Origin: Polyrhizophydium stewartii | Lineage: Eukaryota; Chytridiomycota; Chytridiomycetes; Rhizophydiales | Assembly: GCA_027604665.1 (NCBI GenBank) | Contig: JADGIZ010000128.1 | Location: 1 to 24,145 of the forward strand | Length of the DNA stretch: 24,145 nt | Direction: 5' to 3' | In this document: one piece after another, positions 1 through 12,400 of the stretch | How the letters are laid out: each line of letters opens with the position of its first letter | How positions within the stretch are numbered: position 1 is the first letter of the stretch | Position numbers and translations under genes: made by a program | The notes under the pieces: generated by a model | What the model saw: only the letters and a program-made list of their open reading frames with translations | Database searches by the model: none | What the model was told of the DNA's origin: nothing

Positions 1-49
1 CGCGCGCACCTCGGGCCGCCAGCGCAAGCAGCGCCGCGAGTGCGAGCAT
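1..49 (-). CDS. Possible 5' end of a secreted-protein gene, cut by the left edge
   Basis: An ATG at 49-47 on the minus strand opens a frame reading MLALAALLALAAR followed by Gly/Ala/Arg codons to the edge. The Leu/Ala run resembles the hydrophobic core of a signal peptide. A GTGCGC sequence at about 9-4 could be an intron donor. If real, the gene is divergent from the dehydratase at 322. Only 16 codons are visible, and Leu/Ala runs are easy to find by chance in DNA this GC-rich, so this is a suggestion only and the function is unknown. Confidence 0.28.
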   Translation of the reverse strand, partial: MLALAALLALAARGAR

Positions 50-321
50 CCGGTCGGTCGTCGTGCAAGCCGCGAAATGAGGGCCGCAACGCATCTCCCG
101 CTTCGGCCCCACCCCCCACACATCCGTCGCCCGCCTGCGCCGCCGCTGTCACCCGCACCTCCGTGCCACACGCCTTGTCTCTCCGTGCCTGTCATCCGCC
201 CCGTCTGCCTCCCCCGGCTCCCTCGTGCCCGCCGTGCCAGATCTCGCCCGCGCCATGCGCCGCCATATGGCGCGCGGCGAGAGGCAAAACACGCGGCGGC
301 GCTCGGCCGCTCTCGTCTGGG
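50..321. other. Upstream region of the dehydratase gene, no gene seen
   Basis: This C-rich stretch, with many CCC, CCG and CAC runs on the plus strand, lies before the dehydratase start and, if the left-edge gene is real, forms a divergent promoter region. The open frames across it have no in-frame ATG leading into the dehydratase before 322 and show no recognisable protein. I see no TATA box or other named element. Confidence 0.4.
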
Positions 322-1975
<1,654 letters not shown>

Positions 1976-2061
1976 TTGTTTTACTGGGGCTTTCCACCTT
2001 GTATGCTCGGGCTGTCTCGTGCGCGTCCACGTCGTGACAACACGAATCCTGCTTCCCGGCC

Positions 2062-5000
2062 TCACTCGACGGCTGCTGCAACGCCACCCTCGGCAACCGC
2101 AGCCTGCTCGTCGCTCACCATCGACGTCAGAGGCACCTGGATCTCGGGCAGACCGCCGGCTTCCCCCTGCGCAGCGCCACCTGGTGCGTGCGGGACGGTC
2201 GACTTGCTGCGCACGGCAGGTGCCTGGCCCATCGGCTTGCGGATCAGCATCTCAATCTCGTGCTTGAGTGCCTCGATTTGCTGGCTCTGCGACTGCACGA
2301 GGGCAATGAGACGGTCACGCTCAATGACCTCTTTCTTTTGCGGGCCAGAGTATTCGGCCGTCTGTGCGCATCCGAGTCAGCAGTCGGCGCGCATCGAGCT
2401 TCCCGCCTTGTCGACCAGTAGCAACTTACCACAGACGCCTGCGATGCGTTCAAAGAGTCCTCGAGCTCGCTGCGTTGCTCCTTGAGCTGAACGAGCGTCT
2501 CGAGCTTCAGTGTGTTGTCCCGCGTGACATTGGTCAGCCTTTCCTTGAGCGACTCAATCTCGCCCTGCACACGCGGCTCGCTGTCAGCTTGCTAGGGAGT
2601 GCATCCAACGGCGTATGGAGCAAGCGCGCACGTCAAACTCGGTGGCCTCCTTGAGCCGCTTGTTGTCCTCGCGCTGCAGCTTCTCGCGCAGCTCATCGGC
2701 CGTTTTGTTGACCCCGAGCCGCTCGAGTTTCTCGAGATCGATGGTCTGCCCAAATTTGAGCATCTGGACGTCGCGCGCTCGATCGCTCAGCTCTTGCAGC
2801 TGCGATGGGCATCTGGTCAGTCAGCATCCGATCGCACAGACTTATCCTTGGCTCCCAGCGGTCCCGCTGCACCTTTTGCTGCTTCTCCTTCTTGCTTTTG
2901 ATGAAGCTGACGTGCTGCTTGCGAAGCTCCTTGTGCTGCTTCTTGATATCGGCCTTCTCCTGCTGAAGTTCGCGGATGCGGCTGCGGAGCTTGAACAGAC
3001 CCTCGTTGATAAACACAAGCGCGGACGAGAGGTCCGACGGAATCGAATTGCGCTCGAGCAGCTGGATTTGGTGGAACCGCAGCGGAACCTGGCGATGCGC
3101 GCGGGCATGTCGTGAGCTAAATGCGCATTTTTGGAGGATCTGTCATGCCGTGGCTTACCACGACGTCGAGCTCGTTCAGCTTGCGCTGCTTCTGCGTCTG
3201 GAAGTCCTGGATCTCGGTCTCGGCGTTCTTAAGCGACACGCCAATGATCTTCTCCTTCTTGATCAGCGAATCGTTTTCCTTCTTCAAAGCCTGTATCGGA
3301 GGTTTGCGAAAACGGATCGCCAGTCAGCGGGGAGATGCAGATTGAAGCGCAGTCGCCGTCAAAAACTTGCCTCGACGGCCTTTTGGATGTCGGCGAGCAG
3401 CTCCTCCTGATCAAGACGCTGGTCGCGCTGATCAAGAATACGGGTCCACAGAGTTTGGTCGCAGTCGGCGGGACAGCGCTCCTCAAACTCCTCCTCCTCT
3501 TCCTCCATGTCGCTGTCAAAGGACGAATCCATGTCGTCCTCGTCGCTGTCCTCCTGCTCCTCCTCTTCGCCCTCTTGGCCATCGCCCTTGCTGCCTGCGC
3601 CTTCCTTAACCTTCTTCTGCTCTCGCGGATGACCACCGTGTCAGCCAAAAGTAGAAGCTGCGTGTGATGTTTGAGCAGCGGGACCTGCGACCTGCCTTTG
3701 AGCGCTTGATCTTGCGCTTGAACACCTTGGTCAAATACTCTTCGTTCTTGTTGTTCTCGCCAAGCAGCCGCTGGAACTCCTCCTGGATTTGCCTCTCCTT
3801 CAGAATGACAGACTCGATCTCTGACTTTTTGACAGCAAGCTTCTCCTGGCACTCGGCAATCTGCGTCGCCGCCATCACAGCCAAGGGCGGCGTCGTATGT
3901 GAGCCTCGGTGTTTCGCTGACAGGCGACGTCTCGGCCCATCATCTGCACCTTGAGGTCGATCTCGGCCTTCTCGGCCTTCTTGGTCGACAGCTTCTCGGC
4001 CAGGGCGGTGTCGTACTTTTCAAACTCCTTGAGCAGCACCCACTCCTGGTAGAACAGAAGCAGCTTGATGTCCGCAAACTTGAGATCGCCTTCGAGCACC
4101 ACGCGGTCGTGCGCAAGCTTCTCCATCGCCGCGTCAAACAGCTTGACGGACTTGTCAATCATCTGGTGTTTGCCGTGTGAGCCTTGGTGCGCAAGATTAT
4201 GTCATCTCGCCAAACGTGGCCAACCTTTTTGATCTCGTGCTTCTCGTACTCGAGCTTGATCTTGGAGATGTGCATTTCCTCTAGGTCGAGCGGCGTCAGC
4301 GACGCAGCCTGGTTTGCTTGGTCGGCCTCCTGGCTCGATACTGCTGTGATTGCAGCTCCTGTGGAGTCAAGGGCCACGCCTGTCTTGCCCTGCACTCCTG
4401 GACCAGCGCCTGGTCCAGCGGCACCGGCTTTCTGCGGCGCTGCGGTCGCCCCTCCAGCTGCTGCTGTCGCAGGCGGCACACTCGCAGCAGGAACTGATGA
4501 GCCTCCGCCAAAGGCCCCCATCAGATCGTCGTTGCCGCTGCGATGCGCCGCGGCTTCTTGCTCCTCCTTCTGCAACTGCGCAATGTCGGCCGGCGAGACC
4601 TTGTCGCGATTATCGGGGAACGCCTCGGGCTTGGCACAAAACCGCGGGTTAGATCCGATGCGAGCGATGACGATGTCGAGCCGCCACTCGCAACTCACCT
4701 CGATGCTGTAGACCGGCTTGGACGTGTCGATGACTTCGCCCAGCTTGGCCAGCTCCGCATTGATCCCGTCGATGCGCTTGTTGTCCTTGGCAAACGCCTC
4801 AACAAGCGCAACCTTTTTCGCCCGCAGCTTGAGAACTTGCTTGTTGTATTGCTGGAGTAAGCTGCATCAGCCGGCAGTCTCGCTTCGCAGATGTCTCAAG
4901 CAAAGACCGCACCTCCTTGAGCGCGTTGATACTCTCGCGAAGCAGAATGATCTGACGCTTCTTCTTGTCGGCGTCAATGCGCTCGCTCTCGGGCACAATA

Positions 5001-8000
5001 TAATTGTCCGCCGTCTTGAGCTTGTAGTCGCCCATATGCAGCTGCGCGTACCGAATCGCAGCAATGTCCTTTGGATCCTCGTACTTTTCGTCGGGCTTGG
5101 CGTCCATCAGCTCCTTCCAAACCGCCGCGCGCTCGGCACGTAGCTGCTTGCGCATCTCGAGCTTGCTCTTGATCTCCGTGTGCTGCAGAGGTATGGGACC
5201 CGGTCAGCATATCGCGATGCACAGCTGCTCCATGTGTGCGGGGGTCTTTGCCTTTTGAGACTTTTTGCGGTGCGGCTGTGCCTCGTTGGGTTTGCTCTCG
5301 TCGTGCTCCGGGCCTGGCAGCTGCTCCGCCTCGCGGGTCTGTTTATCGGTCAGCGCAGATTCTCGCTGTCCAATCGGGTGAACTGCAGTCGCTCTTACCT
5401 GTGCGGCATTCCGGCCTGTCCCCGAGATCCCCGTCGCAGCCGCGTTGCTGGCGCGGTCGGCCGCGGCAAGAAGCGGCTGGATCACAGACTCAAAGTTCTG
5501 GTCGAGCTTGAGTGTTCTGAATGTCGCCACCGACCTGTTTGTCTGGCGTGCGTAACAGTGTCAATAGGTTTTGCTTCACATGGCGTGGATTTCACGCCTG
5601 TCGCATCAAACCTCAAATGACTTGAACTCAATGCGCTCTGTCTGAAGCGGCTCCATGAACTTGCGCCGCAGCTTGGCCGGGCCGATGGACTCCTTTTCCG
5701 AGATCCACGCCATCTCCTTGTGCAGCGTGGCAATCTTTTCCGTTGTGTCGCGCTCTACTCACGGGCATGCCGGATGGCGTCAGCCTCGCGTTCGTGGTAA
5801 GGCAGCACGCGTGCGCGGACCGAACGCACCAATGTCGGCACGCAGGTGTGGGTCGACGTTGAGCTGGGTGCGCACAATCGCCCGTGCCGGCTGCTGCTTC
5901 TCGTTCTCGGCCACGATCTTGATAAACTCGGCACGCAGATCCTGGATGTAGTTGCGCACGACTTGCTTCTTGCCCTCGGCAACCTCGACCTCGCGGTCTT
6001 TCTCGGACTTGATCTTGGCCTCCTGGATCGTGTACGTGCTTGACTCTGTGATGTCGGTTGGCTGGCCAATCTGGTTCGACTGCTCTTCGAGGTTGACCTC
6101 GGGAGCTGCAAATCACACAGCCAGTTTGCTCCTGGTCAGAATAAAGCCAAACTTCACAGCATCAAGGAGACGGAAAGCGCGGACTCACGCCTCGTCAGAT
6201 CGATGCGCTGCATGCCGAGTCTCCACACCAGCGCGCCGCCGTCGCTGCCCGCAGTGAACAGGAAAGCGTCGTCGAAGCTCGTGCTGAGCATGTTGACGCG
6301 GCCTTGCAAGATGTCGTGGCCATGACCCAGCCAAAACTGTCCCTGGACATCAAGCGGGTCGGACAACGATACGTCGCCGCCGTTCTGGATCTCACGCGCG
6401 CGCTCCTCGAGGGCAAACTGGATGCGGTCGTTGAAGCTGTTCGAGTACTCGAGATACGTTTGGTGCTTCTTCTCCCACCGCTGCTCGGTGAGCTCGTGCA
6501 GGTTGTACTTGATCACTGCGCTGGTTCCGTCCGCTGCGCCGGCCAGCAGGTACGCTTTGGACGACGACAGACGCAGGTCGACTATGGGCGTTTTGTGCAC
6601 AAGCAAGAAGCGACTGCTGCCCGGCATTAAAACGTGGCTCAGGCGCACTTCAGCTTCGTCATCAGAGTTGACAAAGCTCGCGAGGAAGAAGCCGTCCCAA
6701 AGGTATAGGATCGCAGTAATGGGCGAGTTGGGGCCGATGGCAATGCTCTGCGCCTTGCGGATCATGGACTTGGTGCGAGGCAGCTTCTCGTCCTGACTCC
6801 CTTGTGCCTGACCCTGTTGCTGTTGCTGCTGCTGTTGCTGCTGTTGCTGCTGTTGCTGCTGTTGTCCTGGTGCCTGGCCAGGCTGCTGTGGCTGCTGCGA
6901 CGCATCGACGGCGGGCTGCGACGGGGGTCGAGCCTCGGCTTCTTCTGGAGGTTTATCGGACGAGGTCACGGCGTTTGGAGGCTGCGCATCGGCCTGCTGC
7001 CCCTGCGCAGCGGCCTTGGCGGGAGTTTGCGGTTTCTGCGGTGGAGCGGCCTCGGGGAGCCACACCTTCCATTGTGCCAAGCGCATCTGGACGGCCGAGA
7101 TCTCAAAGCTGATTGACGTGTCGATGGTCTCGCTGGGCGACACCAGCGCCGAAAAGAGCGACCCGTCCTTGAGCGCAATCAGGATGCGCCTTCCAAGCAC
7201 ATTCTTGCCCTCGGACTCGAACATGCGCACGTTTGACTCGTCGCGGTACGACTCGCGGTACAGCTCCTCGTCCGGTGAGATAGAGACCTTGGCGACGGGA
7301 CCGGGCAGGGTCAGGAAGCCCAGCGGCGTGATCTTGGCCGTCGAGCGGGAAAAGGCCGTGACCTGGCCCTCGGGAACCTTGCTTGTCACCTGGAAGAGGA
7401 AAATGGTCTTGTCCTCTGAGCCCGTGACAATGAGCCTGCCGTTGTCAGACACGGCGAGCGTCGACACCGCAGCCCGATGCGGCTTGAACACATTCTGCAG
7501 AATCATGCCGCTCGGCGTGAAGGACACGATACGTATGACGCCGTCGGTGAACCCCGCAATGACGGTGTTGCCAGAGCTGTCGAGCGACTTTGGCAGAAAG
7601 CACATGCACGAGCCGCCGCCAGAGTACTTGAGGCTGTTGAGCGTCGCCTTGGTCGTGTAGTCGTAGACGCGCAGGCTGCCGTCGCTGCCGAGACTGGCTG
7701 TGAAGTGCGACATGGGGCTGGCGTCGATGCTGACGACCGAGCCCGCGTGGAACGACAGCAGCTTGTCGCTCGAGCGTTTGTTGAGGTCAAGCTTGAACAA
7801 ATGGCCCTGCTGGTCTTGCACGAGGTAGTCGTGAGAGCTGTCTGGGTATCTGACAACCGTTTTGATCTGGGAACCGCACATGCAGCGACATTGAGCGTTG
7901 TCAGCAGGCATCCTGGTTGCCGATGACGTACTCTCGGACCCCGTCAACACCCACTTTCACGTCCTTGGCGATGAGGATCTCGTCGATTGGCTCCATCTCA

Positions 8001-9458
8001 AAGACGCGCGACTGGATGCCCGAGCTCGACGCTGCGGCAGCTCCCTCTGCTGAGGCGCCGGCCGCAGCTTGCGACGTGGTCGTCACGTCCGCATTGTCGA
8101 TGGTCTCGAGGTCCCAGATGCGCACCAGACCGTCTTCACCCGCAGTGATGACCTCGCCCTCGACAAGCAGAATGGCCTCGATGCGGCCTTGGTGGCACAG
8201 ACGGCGACCCTTGACGCCAATCTCGCATTTGATCATGCCGCCGTCCCAGAGCAGCATGTTTCCGGTCTCGGTGCTCGAGAGCACCTTGCCGTCAGGCAGC
8301 TGGATGAAGGCTGCAATGTCAGACAGCTCGGTAGCGCCAAACTTGCCTAGGTAGCCCTGCAGCTTCAGGCCAGTGAACGTCGACGACATGCGCCAGAACT
8401 TGATGTGGCCCATGCCCGAAGTCGTGAGGATGCCATCGTTGTCCTGCGAGAATGCTACGCGGTACACGTCCTGCGATGATCCAGCGGGGTTGTACCGCGG
8501 AGGCCGTCAGATTCGGCTGGATTATGATGGAGCACTGCGGTGCTCACCTGCGAGAACGCCTTGCTCCGCAGAACAATCTTCTCCTGCTTCCAGTTCCAGA
8601 TCGTGAGCATGTAGTCGGGGTCAATCGCAACGCTGGCGATCTTGTCGCCGGAGCTGTTGAAGCACAGGTCCGAGTATCCACGTTCGGCGCCTTCGCGCAG
8701 GATGCGGTGCAGCTTGAGCGACGGGTACTCGAAGACGTAGATGTGTGGCTGCGCGTCAAAGATCTCAGCAACAGCGAAGAAGGTCCGCTGCGGGTGGACC
8801 TTGTCGCATCACGTACAGCCGGCGGCACAAACCACTCGTTAGAGCCATCATGAGAGCATGGCGCCAACGGCGGCGCGGCTCACTGCGATGGCACCAATCG
8901 ATCCTTCGCGAAGCCCCATCATGTAGTGTTGTTCGTTGTTCTTGAGGTTCAAGAAGATCAAGACGTTTCCGATCGACGACAGCAGCATGTGGTCGTCCAA
9001 GAAATGCAAGTTGTTGCGGCGATGCGACGCAAAGCCAAAAGAATGGCTGGCATTCATGCAAAGGTCCCAAGGCAGTCAGTCGTGGAGTGCAGCGAGACAC
9101 AACGACAAAAGGGACGGCACTGACTAGAGGTGGATGCTGCCCGGGTTGATGTGGCGGTTCGTTGCTTCTTCCTGCAGATGCAGCGACTCGATGTTGTAGA
9201 AGAAGTCGTCCTCGAGCTGCACCTGCTCGGCATCCTTCTTGCCGTGTTTGCCCTGCTTGGACGGCAGCGCTGGCGCCGGCGCTGGCGCGGCAGCTGCCTG
9301 TTGCGCGGCCTCGTCGGACGGTGCTGGATCGCCTGATGCCCCGCGCCCATGCCCACGCACATTGCGGCAGCGCAGAACACAGCAGCGCCGGCGCAGTCAG
9401 CACCCAGCCCCGCCGGATGACCCCGTGCGCTGTCGCGTCTTGGCGCACCTTCCGGCAT
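2062..9458 (-). CDS. CFAP44: Cilia- and flagella-associated protein 44 (WDR52)
   Basis: Axonemal WD-repeat protein. In other flagellates CFAP44 works with CFAP43 in the tether of inner dynein arm I1/f. Modelled exons, 5' to 3': 9458-9449, 9332-9125, 9046-8884, 8799-8548, 8470-7932, 7849-6189, 6105-5830, 5757-5622, 5534-5399, 5338-5252, 5182-4913, 4851-4699, 4629-4225, 4162-3950, 3860-3696, 3616-3371, 3290-3159, 3088-2873, 2799-2632, 2564-2430, 2361-2062. They stay in phase to about 1956 residues (animal proteins about 1850). The N-terminal half holds WD-type propellers (LTIWNWK, GHIKFW, LVRIWDLETID, DKTIFLFQ). The C-terminal half is coiled coil with IRYAQLHMGDYKLKT, an acidic run before CPADCDQ, IPSDLSSALVF and MLKFG, which I recall as typical of CFAP44 rather than CFAP43. 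Least certain are the 10-nt first exon and the boundaries near 7850-7931 and 3861-3949. The product carries a long Gln tract. Confidence 0.9.
3291..3370 (-). other. GC-AG intron in CFAP44 (intron 16)
   Basis: The donor is GAG|GCAAGT, which matches the classical GC-donor consensus exactly. The acceptor is ATACAG|GCT, 80 nt, with a GCTGACTGG branch site. The only adjacent GT leaves phase 1, which reads out of frame downstream. The GC donor joins KAVE to ALKKENDS in phase 0. Confidence 0.75.
3617..3695 (-). other. GC-AG intron in CFAP44 (intron 15)
   Basis: The donor reads AAAG|GCAGGT and the acceptor GAGCAG|AAG, 79 nt, with a GGCTGACAC branch site. Two nearby GT sites give phases that either hit a stop or miss the frame of the acidic exon downstream (KKVKEGAG). 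The GC donor joins KRSK to KKVKEG in phase 0. Confidence 0.65.
5183..5251 (-). other. GC-AG intron in CFAP44 (intron 10)
   Basis: The donor reads AAG|GCAAAG on the coding strand and the acceptor CTGCAG|CAC, giving 69 nt with a CTGACC branch site near the 3' end. The one GT inside that could serve as donor (CT|GTGCAT) leaves the wrong phase for the downstream CFAP44 frame (HTEIKSKLEM). The GC donor keeps phase 0 on both sides. Confidence 0.65.
6814..6864 (-). repeat. CAG/CAA microsatellite coding a poly-Gln tract in CFAP44
   Basis: On the plus strand this is a run of CTG and TTG triplets, partly ordered as CTGTTGCTG nonamers. On the coding strand it reads CAG/CAA and gives about 17 consecutive Gln near residues 720-736. 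It sits in a Pro/Ala/Gln-rich linker between propeller segments of CFAP44. The mix of CAG and CAA limits a perfect-repeat expansion, but the length is likely to vary between strains. Confidence 0.9.
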
Positions 9459-9477
9459 TTTGGTCAAGAGCGACTCG
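9459..9477. promoter_or_regulatory. Minimal divergent interval between CFAP44 and CFAP20DC start codons
   Basis: Only 19 bp separate the proposed CFAP44 ATG (minus, 9458-9456) from the CFAP20DC ATG (plus, 9478-9480). Promoter elements for each gene must therefore lie inside the transcribed or coding part of the other, or in the 116-nt first intron of CFAP44 (9333-9448) and the 258-nt first intron of CFAP20DC (9499-9756). I see no convincing X-box (RFX site) or TATA box. The CFAP20DC start is well supported; the CFAP44 first exon is inferred. Confidence 0.45.
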
Positions 9478-12400
9478 ATGCTCAAGAACGAGTTCCAGGT
9501 GGGGACGGTCCACGACGCCGCGGCCACCGCCGGCCTCGCCTCGCCAGCACGGCTAAGGCGGCAGAGCGCTTGCCAGAGGCGCGGTGCGGCCACGGGGCCG
9601 AGCCGGCGCCGTCCACCGCAGCCCCAGCCTCCCCCCCGCCCGGCTTGTCCGAGACTGGCCGCTGACGCACTCGGCTGCTGTCGTCGCACCCTGCCTCGCC
9701 TCAACGCCGCCGCCACGCCTCTGCTGCTTCTCCACACGGCCGCTGCCTCTGGGCAGGGCGGCCCTGCGTTCGAGATCTTCTCGAGCCAGGGCAGCGCCCA
9801 GAGCCTCCAGCACTGGAAGATCCACAACAAGGCGTTTGTGAAGCGGCAGTTCGAGAAGGATCTCAAGGTGCGGGCCACGCCGCCCGTCGACGCTGCGGCC
9901 GCCGCTGGGCCGGATTGAGATCGCTGACGATGGCCGTCTCGTGAGAACAGGGGTTCTGCCACAGCTGCGAGAACCTCGGGAAGCTCTCGTTCCCAAAGGA
10001 CGAGCGGCAGCAAGGTCAATGCGAGCGGTTCGCACGAGCCACTGCAGAACTGCTTCTGATGCGAAGCGTATCCGGCCGAGCAGCATACCTCGTTCAGCCG
10101 TTCATCGTGTTTCAGATCTACTGTGCTACCGGCCAGCCACTATCAATCGAGTTGTGGTGCGTGCAAGTTCGTCCCGGTCAGCGAAGGCACAAGCGCAATC
10201 CTGACCGAGCCAGAAGCATCTCGGATCTGAGCAACAACCACCGCCGCTTCTTTTTCTCGACGGCTCACCGCGAGATCAAAACGACGGCACTGCACTGCGG
10301 AATCCCGCTGGCCATTGTCAAGCGCAGCATGGTGCGATCGCCTTCTGTCGTCTGACCGATCCGGCGACGGCTTGCTGACGTGACTACAAAGTGGCTCAAC
10401 TTGACGATAGATCTCGTCAGCCTCGTACGAGCTCTGAAGCTCCGTATTTTCTTGCTCGACTTTGTTGTCCTCTGACAGCCTGCTGCATTGGATGTGCAGA
10501 TCAGTGACAACTACAAAGGGCATGCATTCCGCTCACTGGACGGCATCACCATTCTCGGCACATTCCGCTTGCGTCGCATCTTCACGCTCAAGCAGCAGCC
10601 GCCGGATACCACTGGCGACGGTGAGACCTGAAAGCCGGCTTGTTGTGGCTTTTGAGGAATCTGACAGCTTGCTTCGTGCCAGATTTCGAGGAGCCGCTGC
10701 GGTTCGATCTTCGCAACATCGAAACGCTGCCCAAGTCTCTTGACTTTCCGCTCGGCGTCACGCACCTAACGCAGGTCATCAACATGCACAGGATTCAGTA
10801 TGCCCTCGCGGAGCAGCAAACGTCCTCGAGAGGTACGCCATTCCGTCAGTACCGTGCTTTACGACCTTCGCGGCGCGGCTCACAATACAGCTTCCAAAGC
10901 AGATCATCCACCTGCGGCGGAAGGACCTCCAACGACGCATGCGTCGCTGCCAAACATCGCATTTGGCCGCCACACCAGCGTAACCCTGCCGCCGCCGGGC
11001 AAGGCCAACCTGCGCATCGGCGCATCGTCCGCGCAGTCCGCAGCATCAAAGACTTCGCATCCCAGGAACGTTTTTGGCGCAAAGGATGCATCATCACCGA
11101 CTCCTGCGCAGTCCGAACGCACAGCATCCCGCGCGTCTGCTCAAAGCGCTGCATCTCGGTCAATGGCTGGAGGTGCTCCTGCGGCGGCGCAGCCGCCGTC
11201 AAAGCAGCGCGAGCGCAAGGCACCGGTGTCTGCACGGACAAAGCTGCCTCCCATCGGCAGTGACTCTGCGCGCAAAGATGCACCGAGCAAGCGACATCCA
11301 GATGATGCTAGCGGACCCATTCGCGAGCTGCTCTCGGCCAGCTTGGGCAACTCGGTTCGCACCTTGGAGACGACACAGCGGTCCAGATCTGCCACAGCGT
11401 CGTCACAGGGTTCGCTGAGCCTCCAGCAACGGTCGAACCCTTTGCTTCAATCCGCGTCCGTGCCTGCACCGGCTTCACCCGCCCGCCGCTCGCAACCTCT
11501 GCCCGTCGCTTCTGGCGAATCTGGCGCTCGGCGAAGCCGCAGCAGCACGCATGCGTACGACCCCGACCTCTACACCGACGGCGAGGAGCTTCTTGGATGG
11601 TCACACAAGAGCGATGCCGGCCGAGAAGGACCGTCCGAGACTCGAGGCATGCCTGATTTGCATGCTCCCGGCATATCGCGAGTTGCTCTCGCCCAAGGCG
11701 CTGGAGATGCTGGCAACGGCAGCGAGGCACTCGAGCGCGACACGCCGTCTCCTGCTGAGCGGCTGCAGCGCGAGATCGATGCGTTTCTCCGCAAGAGCTC
11801 GGTGGTCAACGCCCAACTCGTTGAGAGCGTCAACGATGGCGCCTCGATACCGGACTCGCGCCATGGCGCAGACAAAGATGCATCCCCACAATCTCGGCAC
11901 ACTGCTATCGCGCATGACTCGCTGGCACATGATATCGCCCCGGAAAGTAACGCCTCTGCGGCGACTACTGACTTCGTACCGCCAAGTATCCTCTCGCCGA
12001 TGCAGGCCGCATCTGGCGTCGCGCACGCAGCCGAGCCACCGGAGACACATGGCGATGTCGAACCGGTCCTCGGTCCGACGCAGGTCGCCTCAACACCCGA
12101 AGATACCCTTGCGGCCGAGCGCGCGGCGATACTTGCGAGTCTTAACAAGCGTGCGCACAAGCGCGCACAGTCACAGATTCCACCGCAGCGCCAGGGGATC
12201 GTGGTGGATCTCAGTGGCAGCGACAAGCACGACCAAGGTACTCGGGCTATCCATCGCTCGCGCTCGACACCATTTGGCAAGGACACGTTGGACTCGAGCG
12301 CAGTTGCACCGCGAAAGCTTGCAGATTTGGGCCATTCCGACAACATCCCTGCGTCTCAGCCGAGCTCGAGGCCGGGCTCGAGCAGGACTCGCAAGGATAA

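Noticed and set aside
40..321. N-terminal extension of the dehydratase in the same frame
   Set aside because: The frame is open from 40, but there is no ATG before 322 and the sequence is Pro/Ala/Ser-rich and unlike the family, whose NAD motif normally starts within about 10 residues of Met.
6814..6864. CRISPR-like or regulatory repeat
   Set aside because: The triplet run is in frame inside a coding exon and yields poly-Gln; there are no spacers.
2062..9458. CFAP43 instead of CFAP44
   Set aside because: Both are WD plus coiled-coil axonemal proteins, but IWDLETID, IRYAQLHMGDYKLKT, CPADCDQ and IPSDLSSALVF in this order match CFAP44 as I know it.
9361..9477. X-box (RFX-type) site for ciliary genes
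   Set aside because: Scanned by eye for GTNRCC with a nearby RGYAAC on both strands; no convincing match found in the short divergent interval.
9054..10019. 321-codon minus-strand frame over the CFAP44/CFAP20DC junction
   Set aside because: It runs through CFAP44 exon 2 in the wrong frame and antisense to well-supported CFAP20DC exons; Arg/Ala-rich and featureless.
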